64,000 nucleotides of DNA from Lysobacter auxotrophicus (GCF_027924565.1 NZ_AP027041.1:2728001-2792000), one strand, 5' to 3'; numbered from the stretch's first letter, positions 28,282-37,391 are shown. Program-made: numbers and translations. Notes: a model not told the origin generated them from the sequence alone.

Positions 28282-30244
28282 ACGCGCCCCGTTGCAGCTT
28301 GACGACCGCACCCGCCGCTGGACGCTGTGGAGCACCGGCGCCTGCCTGCTGCCCCTGCTGCTGCAATTGCCGCCGCAGCTCGCCGCTGGCATCGCGGCCA
28401 GCGCGATCGGCGTCACCGCGCTCTCCTGGCGCCGGCCGATGCCGGGCCTGCTGCGCCTGCTGATTTCGCTCGCGCTGATCGCACTCGTGCTCGTGTTGAG
28501 CCGGTTCGCGATCGGTCGCGACACCGGCTGCGCGCTGCTCGCGGCGATGCTCGCGATCAAGCCCTCGGAAACCTTCACCCTGCGCGATGGCCGCAGCCTG
28601 ATGGGCTTCGCGCTGTTCGCGCCGTTCGCGACGTTCCTGCTCGACCAGGGGCCGCTGTCGCTGACGCTCGGCCTCACCGCCGTCCTGCTGGTGCTGGCGA
28701 CGTTGCAACGCATGGCGGAGCTGGAATCCGGCGACGTCAAACCCGTCGGGCCGCGCAAGCGCCTGACCGGCGTGGGACGCCTCGTCGCCGTCGGGCTGCC
28801 GATCGCGCTGGCCGCATTCTGGCTGTTTCCGCGCGTGGCCTCGCCGATGTGGGGCATTCCCGAGCGTGCGATGGCGCGCACGGGACTGTCGGACAGCATG
28901 AGTCCGGGCGACTGGCTCGACCTGATGGCCGACGACACGCCGGCGCTGCGCGTGCGTTTCTTCGGCGCGACGCCGCCCACCTCGCAGATGTACTGGCGCG
29001 GACCGGTGTTCTGGGAATTCGACGGCCGCACCTGGACGCAACCGCGCTGGCGCCCGGGCCAGGCGCATACGCTCGTCGAGCCGGGCGCCGTGCGCTGGGA
29101 TTACGAGATGGAGGTCGAGGCGACCGACTCACGCATGCTGGTCGCGCTCGATCTGCCGCTGGAAGAGCCGCGCGGCACCTACCTCAATCCCGACCACGCG
29201 CTGCAGACGTTCCGGCCGCTGACCGCGATCAGCCGATGGCGCATGCAATCGGCTCCGCCCGCGCGTTACGAAGCCGACCTGTCGCCCGCCGCGCGCCGCT
29301 ATGCGCTGGGGCTGCCGGAGGGTTTCAACCCGCGCACCGTCGCCCTCGCCCGCCAGTGGCGCGCGGAAGCCGGTGCCAGGAACGACGCGGCGATCGTCGA
29401 CCGCGCCCTGCAATGGATCCGCCGCGATTTCGCCTACACGCTCGAAACGCCGCTGCTCGGCCGCCACAGCGTGGACGAATTCCTGTTCGACCAGAAAGCC
29501 GGTTTCTGCGAACACTTCAGCTCGTCGTTCGTCGTGCTGATGCGCGCGGCCGGGATTCCGTCCCGCGTGGTGACGGGATACGCCGGCGGCTACCGCAACC
29601 CGCTCGGCGACTATTGGCTGGTGCGGCGCTCCGACGCGCACGCCTGGGCCGAAGTGTGGTTGCGCGGACGCGGCTGGGTGCGCGTGGACCCGACCGCCGC
29701 CGTCGCGCCGGAGCGCATCTACGACACGCTGCAGACGGGCGACTTCGGCGCCACGGGCCTGCAGGGCGTGCGCTCGCTGTTCGATGTCACCGACTGGGTG
29801 CGCCGCGGCTGGAACGACTTCGTCGTCTCCTTCGATGCCCAGCGCCAGGAGCGCCTGCTCAGCCCGCTGGGCGTGGATCGCCTGGACCCGCGCACCCTCA
29901 TCGCGATGCTCGTCGGGGCAATGGCGATCGGCCTGTTGTGGATGGTCTGGTTCAGCCGTCGAAGCGAGCGCGAACGCGACCCGGTCCTTCGCGCGTGGCA
30001 TCGCCTGGCGCGCCGCTATGGGCGGTTCGGACTGGAGCGCGCGCCCAGCGAAACCGCATCGGGCTGGGTGTCGCGCGTCGCCGCCGCCCGGCCGGACCTG
30101 GCCGCGGAGCTGGGGATGCTCAGCCAACGTTTCAGCGATTGGCGGTACGCTGATGCCCAAACGGGGGGACGCTCGGCCCGCGCCTTGGTCAAGGCGCTGC
30201 GCGCGCATCGCCCGCCCGCGACTTCTCCAGGAGAACGCCGATGA
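28274..30244 (+). CDS. tgpA: Transglutaminase-like membrane protein TgpA
   Basis: A 656-residue membrane protein with about six N-terminal helices, a periplasmic transglutaminase-like domain and a further C-terminal helix (IAMLVGAMAIGLLWMVWF). The catalytic triad is visible: Cys in DQKAGFCEHFSSSFVVLMRA, His in RSDAHAWAEVWL and Asp in WVRVDPTAAVAPER. The TgpA homologue of Pseudomonas is essential, substrate unknown. It overlaps the DUF58 gene by 8 bases and slp by 4. Confidence 0.92.
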   Translation: MSKRAPLQLDDRTRRWTLWSTGACLLPLLLQLPPQLAAGIAASAIGVTALSWRRPMPGLLRLLISLALIALVLVLSRFAIGRDTGCALLAAMLAIKPSETFTLRDGRSLMGFALFAPFATFLLDQGPLSLTLGLTAVLLVLATLQRMAELESGDVKPVGPRKRLTGVGRLVAVGLPIALAAFWLFPRVASPMWGIPERAMARTGLSDSMSPGDWLDLMADDTPALRVRFFGATPPTSQMYWRGPVFWEFDGRTWTQPRWRPGQAHTLVEPGAVRWDYEMEVEATDSRMLVALDLPLEEPRGTYLNPDHALQTFRPLTAISRWRMQSAPPARYEADLSPAARRYALGLPEGFNPRTVALARQWRAEAGARNDAAIVDRALQWIRRDFAYTLETPLLGRHSVDEFLFDQKAGFCEHFSSSFVVLMRAAGIPSRVVTGYAGGYRNPLGDYWLVRRSDAHAWAEVWLRGRGWVRVDPTAAVAPERIYDTLQTGDFGATGLQGVRSLFDVTDWVRRGWNDFVVSFDAQRQERLLSPLGVDRLDPRTLIAMLVGAMAIGLLWMVWFSRRSERERDPVLRAWHRLARRYGRFGLERAPSETASGWVSRVAAARPDLAAELGMLSQRFSDWRYADAQTGGRSARALVKALRAHRPPATSPGERR

Positions 30245-30726
30245 ACGTCCGTCTCGCCCTGCTCGCCCTCGGCGCTGCGCTCTTGAGCGCGTGCGCATCG
30301 GCGCCCCAACCGCTGCAAGGCGCGTACAACCCGATCACCCCGCGCGAGGCAGCGGCGTCCGACTCCACCGGCGCAACGGTGCGCTGGGGCGGCCGCATCG
30401 TCAGCGTCGAGCCGCAGCCCAATCGCACCTGCTTCGAGATGATCTCCACCAACCTCAACGAGTCGGCGCGCCCGTACTGGGGCAGCGACGACACGGGGGG
30501 CCGCTTCCTGGCCTGCCGCACCGGCTTCTACGATCCGGCGGTGTTCGAGAAGAACCGCGAAGTGACTTTCATCGGCCGCATTGCCGGATACGAGAACCGT
30601 CGCATCGGCGAATACGACTACCGCTTCCCGCGCGTGGATGCCGACGTCGTCTACCTGTGGCCCGTACGCGAAACCGTGGACGTGGTGCAGTACCCGGCGC
30701 CGTGGCCGTGGTGGGGTTGGTGGTGA
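30241..30726 (+). CDS. slp: Slp-family outer-membrane lipoprotein
   Basis: A 161-residue lipoprotein with a clear signal and lipobox (LALGAALLSACASAP, lipidated Cys near residue 18). The remainder fits the Slp family (starvation-inducible lipoprotein): VRWGGRIVSVEPQPNRTCFE and VTFIGRIAGYENRRIGEYDY. Residue +2 is alanine, so no inner-membrane retention signal. Its start overlaps tgpA (ATGA), so it belongs to the moxR operon, and a strong terminator follows. Confidence 0.88.
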   Translation: MNVRLALLALGAALLSACASAPQPLQGAYNPITPREAAASDSTGATVRWGGRIVSVEPQPNRTCFEMISTNLNESARPYWGSDDTGGRFLACRTGFYDPAVFEKNREVTFIGRIAGYENRRIGEYDYRFPRVDADVVYLWPVRETVDVVQYPAPWPWWGWW

Positions 30727-30759
30727 TTCGTGATTCGTGATTTCGAGCATTGAACATGA

Positions 30760-30786
30760 GAAGGCCCGCGGATGCGGGCCTTTTCA
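30760..30786 (+). terminator. Bidirectional terminator between slp and hinT
   Basis: AAGGCCCGC / GCGGGCCTT hairpin with a short loop, followed by TTTTC on the plus strand and a T-rich flank on the minus strand. It lies between convergent slp and hinT. Confidence 0.85.
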
Positions 30787-30813
30787 TGTTCGTCGATCGC
30801 GATCGACATCGAC

Positions 30814-31164
30814 TCAGCGCGGCGTGCCGAAGCGTCCCAGCTGGGCGCCCGCGAGCAGGTGCAGGTGGATCTGGAACACCGTCTGCCCGCCGTTGCCGTT
30901 GCAGTTCATGACGATGCGGTAGCCGTCTTCGGCAAATCCTTCGCGCTTGGCGTATTCGGCCGCCGCGTGCGCAAGGCGTCCGACGATCGCCGCCTGGTCT
31001 TGCTTCAGGTCGTTGAGCGTGGCGATGTCGGTCTTCGGCACGAACAGCACGTGCACCGGCGCTTGCGGCGCGATGTCGCGGAACGCGATGAGGTGGTCGT
31101 CCTCGTAGACGACGTCGGCCGGGATCTCGCGGCGGATGATCTTGTGGAAGATGGTCTCGGACAT
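30814..31164 (-). CDS. hinT: Histidine triad (HIT) nucleotide-binding protein
   Basis: HinT-type purine nucleoside phosphoramidase of 116 residues. The N-terminus IFHKIIRREIPADVVYEDD and the histidine triad in TVFQIHLHLLAG are both clear. It lies downstream of recR in the same direction (57 bases), probably read through from dnaX-ybaB-recR, and ends at the shared terminator. Confidence 0.94.
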   Translation of the reverse strand: MSETIFHKIIRREIPADVVYEDDHLIAFRDIAPQAPVHVLFVPKTDIATLNDLKQDQAAIVGRLAHAAAEYAKREGFAEDGYRIVMNCNGNGGQTVFQIHLHLLAGAQLGRFGTPR

Positions 31165-31221
31165 GGGGCGCGCTCGTTGCGGGGCGAATCGCGATGATGC
31201 CGCAATCGCCGCGAACGCGCC

Positions 31222-31821
31222 CTACTCCGACACCTCGGTGCGGCTGCCGAACGCGTGCGACAGCGTGCCGCGATCCACGTATTCCAGTTCGCCGCCGAGC
31301 GGGACGCCGTGCGCGAGTCGGCTCGGCCGCACGCCGTGCTGGCGCGCGAGCTGGGCGAGGTAATGCGCCGTCGCCTCGCCTTCCACGGTGGGATTGGTGG
31401 CGATGATCAGCTCCTGCACTTCGCCCTCAGCCAGCCGCGCGGCGAGCGTATCCAGGCCGAGTTCGCGCGGGCCGATGCCATCCAGCGGCGACAGGCGCCC
31501 CTGCAGCACGAAGTAGAGGCCGCGATAACCCGTGGCCTGTTCGATCGCGAGCCGGTCCGCCGGGGATTCCACCGCGCACAGCTGGTGCGCGTCGCGCGAT
31601 GCGCTGGCGCAGGTGGCGCACACCGGTGTTTCGCTGAAGTCGCGACAGCGCGCGCAATGCCCGATCTTTTCCACCGCTTCGGCGAGCGCGACCGACAGCC
31701 GCTGGCCGCCCGCGCGCTCGCGTTCGAGCAGGTGGTAGGCCATGCGCTGTGCGGATTTCTGACCGACGCCCGGCAGCACGCGCAGGGCGTCGATCAGTTG
31801 TTCAAGCAGGGAGGAGGTCAT
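31222..31821 (-). CDS. recR: Recombination protein RecR
   Basis: RecR works with RecO in loading RecA at gaps. The 199-residue product has an N-terminal helix-hairpin-helix region ([17 protein letters not shown]), a zinc finger ([16 protein letters not shown]) and a Toprim domain ([19 protein letters not shown], then [14 protein letters not shown]). It is the third gene of dnaX-ybaB-recR. Confidence 0.97.
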   Translation of the reverse strand: MTSSLLEQLIDALRVLPGVGQKSAQRMAYHLLERERAGGQRLSVALAEAVEKIGHCARCRDFSETPVCATCASASRDAHQLCAVESPADRLAIEQATGYRGLYFVLQGRLSPLDGIGPRELGLDTLAARLAEGEVQELIIATNPTVEGEATAHYLAQLARQHGVRPSRLAHGVPLGGELEYVDRGTLSHAFGSRTEVSE

Positions 31822-31894
31822 GCGGTTGGCGCGTCGCCGGCGTTGCGATGCACGGCCACGCCGGAGCGGGCCGGCGCGGCGGCGACGCGTGTCG

Positions 31895-32215
31895 TCAGAA
31901 CGGCATCTTCATGCCTGGCGGCATCGGCATGCCGGCGGTGGCGGCGGACATCTTCGCCTGCGATTCGGCATTGACCTTGTTGACGGCGTCGTTGAAGGCG
32001 GCGGCGATCAGGTCCTCGGCCATCTCGGGGTCGGTCATCACGCTCGGATCGATGCGCACCTTGCGGCATTCCATGCGACCGGTGATGGTCACGCTGACCA
32101 TGCCGCCGCCGGCATTGCCGGTGACTTCCAGCTTGCCGAGTTCTTCCTGGGCGCGCTGGACGTTTTCCTGCATTTTCTGCGCCTGCTGCATCAGTTGGGC
32201 GATGTTTCCACGCAT
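31895..32215 (-). CDS. ybaB: YbaB/EbfC family nucleoid-associated protein
   Basis: Small DNA-binding protein of 106 residues with an N-terminal helix [20 protein letters not shown] and a conserved [20 protein letters not shown] core, ending in the methionine-rich tail typical of the family ([12 protein letters not shown]). It lies between dnaX and recR, as in most bacteria, which supports a shared transcript. Confidence 0.96.
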   Translation of the reverse strand: MRGNIAQLMQQAQKMQENVQRAQEELGKLEVTGNAGGGMVSVTITGRMECRKVRIDPSVMTDPEMAEDLIAAAFNDAVNKVNAESQAKMSAATAGMPMPPGMKMPF

Positions 32216-32272
32216 GTTCGTTCTCGTGTTCCAGTGGGGGCGTTGTGCCGCGCTCGTGCGAGCGCGACGGGG

Positions 32273-34180
32273 TCAATTCTCGTCGTACGGACGGATCGAA
32301 TCCGGCACGACCTTGGCGCCGTACTGCGAGATCAGCCGCTGCACGTCGGGATCGTTCATGAAGGCGGTTTCGGCATTGGCCTGGCGTTCGTCGCGCGCGC
32401 GTTCGTTGCGTTCGCGCAGCGATTCGGCCGGCTGCGCGCTCTCCGTAAAGCGGATCTGCGGCGTCACGCCGAGCGCCGGCGCGAGCGCTTCGGCAACGGC
32501 GTTCACCGTCATCGCATTGCTGCGAAGCAGATCATCGGCCGGCGTGAGGGACAGGCTCAGCACGCCATCGGCGTAGCCGACGAAACCGGCGTGCTCGGCG
32601 AGCACGCGCGCCGGGCCGCGCAGGGTCGAATTGGCGACCAGCGAATGCCAGGCGTCCGCATCGGCGATGCCCGCGTCGTGGACGAAGCCGGGGCGCGGGG
32701 CCGGCGCGGCGTCCTGGCTCGGCGCGCTGTGAACGGGCGCGCTTTGAACCGGCGCGGCGCCCTGGACCGGGACAACAGGCGCGGCTGCCGGCGCAGGCGC
32801 CCGGACGGGCTCGGCCGGCTTGGCCGGGGCTTCGATCGCCCACGGCGGCGTGTCGTCGATCGACGGGGCGGCCTGTGTCGGACGCGGCGGCGGCGCGGCC
32901 TCGCGCACGGGCGGCGCCTCACGCGGCGGCGCCGGTCGTGCCGGCGTCGCATCGGTAAACGGATTCGGCGGCGGCATGCGCGGGGTCGGGGCCGACGCAG
33001 CGGGTGCGGCGGACGCGGCGCTGCGCACCGGCTCGCGATTTGCGCCGGACGGCGGCGTCGCGGCGCGTGCGCCGTCGCCGTCGGCCGGGCGGAACGCGAG
33101 CATGCGCAGCAGGCTCATCTCGAACCCGGCGCGCGGGCTCGGCGCCAGTGCGAGGTCGCGACGGCCGTTGAGCGCCATCTGGTACCACAGCTGTACCACT
33201 TCCGGGCGCAGCTTCGCGGCGAGCGCGTCGACGTCCACGCCATCGGCCTCGACTTCGGCGCCCGGCACGAGCTGGCGCACCTGCACGCGATGCAACGCGT
33301 CGCTGAAGGCGTCCAGCACGCCGCCCCATTCGGGCGAGAACTCGGCCAGCGTGCCGACTTCGGCCAGCAGCCGTTCGCCGTCGCCTTCGGCCAGCGCGCC
33401 CAGCAGCGCGCCCACGCGCGTGCGATCGACCGTGCCGAGCATTGCCGCGACGCCGGCGTCGGCCAGCACACCGCCGTCGGCGCCCGCGCTCGCACCCGTA
33501 TAGGCGATGGCCTGGTCGAGCAGCGACAGGCCGTCGCGCAGGCTGCCATCGGCGGCCTTGGCCAGCTGGCGGATCGCGCCGGGCTCGGCGGGAATGCCCT
33601 CGGCTTCGAGGATCCGCGTCATCTGCCCGTTGATCTGCTGCTCGTCCAGCCGCTTCAGGTTGAACTGCAGGCAGCGCGACAGCACGGTCACGGGCAGCTT
33701 CTGCGGATCGGTCGTCGCCAGCAGGAACTTCACGTGGCCCGGCGGCTCTTCCAGCGTCTTCAGCAGCGCGTTGAACGCCGACTTGGACAGCATGTGCACT
33801 TCGTCGATCAGGTAGACCTTCACCCGACCGCGGCTGGGCATGTACTGCGCGTTGTCGATGACCTCGCGGACGTCGTCCACGCCGGTGTTGCTGGCGGCGT
33901 CGATCTCGAGCAGGTCGATGAACCGGCCGGCGTCGATGTCGCGACAGGCCGCGCATTCACCGCAGGGTTCGGCCGAGGTGCCGCGCTCGCAGTTGAGCGA
34001 CTTGGCGAAGATGCGGGCGATGGTGGTCTTGCCGACGCCGCGCGTTCCGGTGAACAGGAAGGCGTGGTGGACGCGGCCCGTGTCGAGCGCGTTGCTGAGC
34101 GCGCGGACCACGTGCTCCTGCCCGACCAGCTCGGCGAAGCGCTTCGGACGCCACTTACGGGCGAGGACAAGATAGGACAT
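32273..34180 (-). CDS. dnaX: DNA polymerase III subunit tau (DnaX)
   Basis: Clamp-loader ATPase that joins the replicase to the helicase. The ATG at 34180 gives 635 residues: MSYLVLARKWRPKRFAELVG, Walker A GTRGVGKTTIARIF, a four-cysteine zinc module (CERGTSAEPCGECAACRD), DEVHMLSK (Walker B) and TLEEPPGHVKFLLATTDPQK. A long proline/alanine-rich linker (about residues 375-500) precedes the tau-specific C-terminal domain. I see no A-rich slippery heptamer of the E. coli kind for making a gamma form. Confidence 0.96.
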   Translation of the reverse strand: MSYLVLARKWRPKRFAELVGQEHVVRALSNALDTGRVHHAFLFTGTRGVGKTTIARIFAKSLNCERGTSAEPCGECAACRDIDAGRFIDLLEIDAASNTGVDDVREVIDNAQYMPSRGRVKVYLIDEVHMLSKSAFNALLKTLEEPPGHVKFLLATTDPQKLPVTVLSRCLQFNLKRLDEQQINGQMTRILEAEGIPAEPGAIRQLAKAADGSLRDGLSLLDQAIAYTGASAGADGGVLADAGVAAMLGTVDRTRVGALLGALAEGDGERLLAEVGTLAEFSPEWGGVLDAFSDALHRVQVRQLVPGAEVEADGVDVDALAAKLRPEVVQLWYQMALNGRRDLALAPSPRAGFEMSLLRMLAFRPADGDGARAATPPSGANREPVRSAASAAPAASAPTPRMPPPNPFTDATPARPAPPREAPPVREAAPPPRPTQAAPSIDDTPPWAIEAPAKPAEPVRAPAPAAAPVVPVQGAAPVQSAPVHSAPSQDAAPAPRPGFVHDAGIADADAWHSLVANSTLRGPARVLAEHAGFVGYADGVLSLSLTPADDLLRSNAMTVNAVAEALAPALGVTPQIRFTESAQPAESLRERNERARDERQANAETAFMNDPDVQRLISQYGAKVVPDSIRPYDEN

Positions 34181-34325
34181 GCCCTCATTCTGCCACGCCG
34201 CATCGCGCCGGCTGCGACCGCGACGGCGTCGCTTGTCCATACCGGGCCTGGCGGCTAGAATTCACGGCCCTGGAGTGCACCCTGAGCTGGCCAAGCGCCG
34301 CGTTCAGGCCCCTCCCGGAAAAAAC

Positions 34326-34418
34326 GGAGAGGTGTCCGAGTGGTTGAAGGAGCACGCCTGGAAAGTGTGTAAGCGTCTAAACCGCGCTTCGGGGGTTCGA
34401 ATCCCCCTCTCTCCGCCA
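34326..34418 (+). tRNA. tRNA-Ser(GGA)
   Basis: 93 bases including an encoded CCA. Acceptor GGAGAGG pairs with TCTCTCC; the anticodon loop CTGGAAA carries GGA; there is a long variable arm, as in class II tRNA. It is divergent from dnaX and followed by a terminator. Confidence 0.97.
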
Positions 34419-34425
34419 GATTCGA

Positions 34426-34455
34426 AAAGGCCCCGCTGACGGCGGGGCTTTTGAT
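34426..34455 (+). terminator. Terminator after tRNA-Ser(GGA)
   Basis: GCCCCGC / GCGGGGC type hairpin flanked by AAAAGG and CTTTTG, directly after the tRNA and before the SRP RNA. Confidence 0.75.
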
Positions 34456-34469
34456 GCAAGTCTCTATGG

Positions 34470-34573
34470 TGGCCCCGTCGGCCCCTCGCGACGCTAGGTC
34501 GAAAACCCCGCCAGGGCCGGAAGGCAGCAACGGTATCGACTGATGCGGGTGCCGAGGTCAGCCGGCGGGGTCA
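34470..34573 (+). ncRNA. ffs: Signal recognition particle 4.5S RNA
   Basis: A roughly 104-base RNA whose ends pair (GGCCCCGTCGGC near 34471 with GCCGGCGGGGTC ending 34572) and whose apical domain contains the conserved GGCCGGAAGGCAGCAACGG (about 34515-34533), the Ffh-binding core of the small bacterial SRP RNA. It binds Ffh for co-translational targeting. Ends are placed by the terminal helix. Confidence 0.93.
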
Positions 34574-34597
34574 TCGCCACTTCGATGCTTCGCATCT

Positions 34598-35035
34598 TCA
34601 ATCCAAGATTTGCGCAGCAAATCTCGGGCCCCGGCTATGTGCTCCCGATCCCGCGCTGCCGCGCGCCCCTTACCAAGGGGCTGTGGCTCCAGACGGGTAA
34701 CTGCTGTCCCACACAGCACGCGTGCGAGTAGCTGCACCGTCATCCCGGCGCAGGCCGGGACCCAGGCCCACCACGCACGGGCACTCCCCTCAGGGGTCAT
34801 CCACCTCATCGTCATTCCAGCGAAAGCTGGAACCCACTTTGACGCGCTGCCGCGCGCCCTTTACCAACGGGCTATGGCTTCAGAAGGCCGCGCGGCGACT
34901 CCATGGAGACGTCATCCCGGCGAAGGCCGGGATCCAGGCTGATCACGCCTAGGACGCCTCGCGCCAGTACGCGCCTCAGCCAATGCGGTCACCAAACACA
35001 TCGTCATTCCAGCGAAAGCTGGAACCCACTTTGAT
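34598..35035. repeat. Array of alternating REP-like palindromes
   Basis: Most of the gene-free stretch from 34574 to 35070 is repeats. Four short palindromes in the same orientation alternate in type: A (stem TCCCGGC/GCCGGGA) at about 34739-34766 and 34911-34940, and B (stem TTCCAGC/GCTGGAA, loop GAAA) at about 34810-34837 and 35002-35030. A 40-base flank starting CGCTGCCGCGCGCCC occurs at 34654 and 34845, so a unit of about 190 bases has been duplicated with divergence. No ORF here looks real. Confidence 0.8.
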
Positions 35036-35070
35036 CTGCGCGACGACACACGCGGCGAGCGCGCGAATCG

Positions 35071-36078
35071 CTACTCCACGATCCCCAGCGCGTCCGGTTC
35101 GCGCCCGGTCTTCCAGTGGTCGATCACCTTCCACTGCGTCGTGTCGATCACCGCGATCTCGTCGCCGCCGCTGATGGCGGCATACACGCGCGGCTGCGTC
35201 GGATCGGCGATGACGCCGATCGGCAAGGCCGCACGGCCCAGCATCGTTTCGCGATACTCCACACCCGGACGCGATAGCGCGACGGTGTGCGCGACTGCGT
35301 GTTTGGCGGTGTCGATCACCGAGAGCGTCGCCGCGCGCGCGTTCGTCACCAGCGCATGGCGGCCATCCGCGGCGAAGACGACGCGGATCGGGAAGCCGTC
35401 GCTGCCGATCGTGTGCTTGATCGCCAGCGTCTTCGGATCGTGCACGGTCACCGTGCCGGCCTCGCGGTTGCTCACCCACACCTCGCCGGTCGTGGGATGC
35501 ACGGCGACGCCTTCCGCGCCCGCACCGGCTGCGACCTCATGCGTCTTCGCGCGTGTGGACAGGTCGACGCGGCTCACGGTGCCGGCGTCGATCTTGGTGA
35601 CGAATGCGGTCTTTCCATCGCCCGACACCGCGACCATGTGGCCGCGGCCGTCGCCGAGGTTGATCGCCTGCTCCACGCGGCCGTTCGCCACGTCGACCAG
35701 CAGCAATTTGCGCGAGGCTTCCGTGGTCACCACGGCGCGTCGGCCGTCGGGCAGCAGGCGCATGCCGTGGGGCTTTGCGTTGTCGCCCAGATCGATCGTG
35801 CGCGTGCCATCAGGCTTGTCGAACTGCAGCACGGTGATGCTGTGGCCCGGCGTCGCCCCGCCGTAGTTGCTGACGAGCGCGAAGCGGTTGTCGCGGCTCA
35901 CGACGATCTCGTGCGGCCCTCGCCCGGTCGCAAATTCGCCCACGCGCGAGCCGTCCTTCGTCGACAGACGCCACACGGTGTCGGCCGATTTGTTGCCGAC
36001 CAGCAGGTCGCCAGCGAGTGCGGGCGTCATCGCGAACATCGCGGCGAGGGACAATGGCAGCACGAGATCGCGGGTCAC
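35071..36078 (-). CDS. Secreted YncE-like beta-propeller protein
   Basis: A 335-residue exported protein with a Sec signal peptide (LVLPLSLAAMFAMTPALA, cleavage near residue 22) and about seven repeats of 40-45 residues of the YVTN/YncE type: GRGPHEIVVSRDNRFALVSN, DNAKPHGMRLLPDGRRAVVT, GAEGVAVHPTTGEVWVSN and similar. Function unknown; relatives bind DNA, metals or peptides, or carry cofactors. It follows moaE by 15 bases on the same strand, so it may be co-transcribed with the molybdopterin genes. Confidence 0.8.
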   Translation of the reverse strand: MTRDLVLPLSLAAMFAMTPALAGDLLVGNKSADTVWRLSTKDGSRVGEFATGRGPHEIVVSRDNRFALVSNYGGATPGHSITVLQFDKPDGTRTIDLGDNAKPHGMRLLPDGRRAVVTTEASRKLLLVDVANGRVEQAINLGDGRGHMVAVSGDGKTAFVTKIDAGTVSRVDLSTRAKTHEVAAGAGAEGVAVHPTTGEVWVSNREAGTVTVHDPKTLAIKHTIGSDGFPIRVVFAADGRHALVTNARAATLSVIDTAKHAVAHTVALSRPGVEYRETMLGRAALPIGVIADPTQPRVYAAISGGDEIAVIDTTQWKVIDHWKTGREPDALGIVE

Positions 36079-36093
36079 GGGACTCTCCGGGGT

Positions 36094-36519
36094 TCAGGGC
36101 TTCGAATCGGGATGGAGCCAGCCGGCATCGCCTTCGGCGTAACGCTCGTGCTTCCAGATCGGCACGCGGGCCTTCACCTCGTCGATGACGTAGCGGCAGG
36201 CGGCGAAGGCGGCATCGCGATGGGCGGCGCTCACGCCCACCCAGACGGCCATCTCGCCGATGACGAGGTCGCCGACGCGATGCACGCAGCGCACGTCGAG
36301 GATGTCGAACTTCGCGCACGCCTCGTCGAGCACCTTCTCGCCTTCGGCCTGCGCGAGCGATTCGTACGCTTCGTACCGAAGGCCCAGTACGTCGCGCCCT
36401 TCGTTGTGGTTGCGCACCCAGCCTTCGAAGCTGGCGTAGCCGCCGACGCGATCGTCGAGCAGTTCGGCGCGCAGCGTCGCCGTGTCGATGGGGGTTTGGG
36501 CAAGGGAAAAACGGATCAT
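36094..36519 (-). CDS. moaE: Molybdopterin synthase catalytic subunit
   Basis: MoaE transfers sulfur from MoaD to precursor Z to form molybdopterin. The 141-residue product from ATG 36519 has GYASFEGWVRNHNEGRDV, GDLVIGEMAVWVGVSAAHRD and the C-terminal VKARVPIWKHERYAEG motif with the active-site lysines. It is 62 bases after moaD. The open frame extends upstream, but the internal ATG matches the family start. Confidence 0.94.
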   Translation of the reverse strand: MIRFSLAQTPIDTATLRAELLDDRVGGYASFEGWVRNHNEGRDVLGLRYEAYESLAQAEGEKVLDEACAKFDILDVRCVHRVGDLVIGEMAVWVGVSAAHRDAAFAACRYVIDEVKARVPIWKHERYAEGDAGWLHPDSKP

Positions 36520-36581
36520 GTCGGGATTCTGGCACCAGGGTGTGCACAAAGGCGTGTCGTGCGATCACGCGAATGCGCGCG

Positions 36582-36821
36582 TTATCCGCCACTCACCGGC
36601 GGGATGAAAGCGATCTCGCTTCCGTCGCGCGCCGTGTCGTTCCATCGTGCGAACGCGCCATCGACCGCGACGCGCAGGCGTTCGACCGGCAGCGCGAAAC
36701 CATGCCGTTCGCGCAGCGTGGCGTACAGCGCGCGCAGGTCGCCATCGAACTCGACGCGCTCGCTCCCCACGCCGGCCGCATCGCGCAGGCTTGCGAAATA
36801 CAGCACCGTCACCGTCGCCAT
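36582..36821 (-). CDS. moaD: Molybdopterin synthase sulfur carrier subunit
   Basis: Ubiquitin-fold sulfur carrier of 79 residues, starting [19 protein letters not shown] and ending in the required Gly-Gly (IAFIPPVSGG) that becomes the thiocarboxylate. The ATG at 36821 shares one base with the moaC stop codon (TGATG), which fixes the start and implies translational coupling. Confidence 0.94.
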   Translation of the reverse strand: MATVTVLYFASLRDAAGVGSERVEFDGDLRALYATLRERHGFALPVERLRVAVDGAFARWNDTARDGSEIAFIPPVSGG

Positions 36822-37309
36822 CACATCGCTCCGAAATCGTGCTTGCCGCCGCGCTTGCCCAGCAGTTTCGCCGGCCCCAGCACGATCCGGTGCGACAACG
36901 CCTTGCACATGTCGTAGACGGTGAGCGCCGCGACGGTGGCGCCGGTCAGCGCTTCCATTTCCACGCCCGTGCGATGCGTCGTCTTCACCGCGCACTCGAT
37001 GCGCAGCGACGCGTCGCCGTCCCAGTCGATCGCGATGCGGCAGCCGTCGATGGGCAGCGGATGGCAGAACGGAATCAGCTCGTGCGTGCGCTTCACCGCC
37101 ATGGTGCCGGCGACGATCGCCGTCTCGACGATGCCGCCCTTCGCGCTCTTCAGTCCGCTCGCGCGTAACTGGCGCGCGACATCGGCTGGAAAGCGGACGC
37201 GGCATTGCGCGTGCGCTTCGCGCTGCGTGGTCGCTTTCGCGGAGACATCGACCATCGCGGGGCGCCCCTTGGGGTCGATGTGCGTGAGGGTTTTCGCGGA
37301 CTTCTTCAT
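36821..37309 (-). CDS. moaC: Cyclic pyranopterin monophosphate synthase
   Basis: MoaC acts after MoaA in molybdenum-cofactor synthesis, forming cyclic pyranopterin monophosphate. The 162-residue product has [39 protein letters not shown], the signature [20 protein letters not shown] and [11 protein letters not shown]. It is 119 bases after moaA and overlaps moaD by one base. Confidence 0.96.
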   Translation of the reverse strand: MKKSAKTLTHIDPKGRPAMVDVSAKATTQREAHAQCRVRFPADVARQLRASGLKSAKGGIVETAIVAGTMAVKRTHELIPFCHPLPIDGCRIAIDWDGDASLRIECAVKTTHRTGVEMEALTGATVAALTVYDMCKALSHRIVLGPAKLLGKRGGKHDFGAM

Positions 37310-37391
37310 GCGGGCATTGTGGCGGCCGGAGCTGCGGGATGCACGCCGGCGCCGTCACCAACGACCTCGAAGGGGTGGCGTCCCCGCCCCG

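Noticed and set aside
26374-29031. An 885-codon minus-strand frame across moxR, DUF58 and tgpA
   Set aside because: Same artefact: low-complexity translation and complete overlap with three well-supported plus-strand genes.
34598-35035. Possible CRISPR array because of repeated units
   Set aside because: Only four units of two types, irregular spacing (about 70-100 bases), palindromic cores, and no cas genes nearby; fits REP-like repeats.
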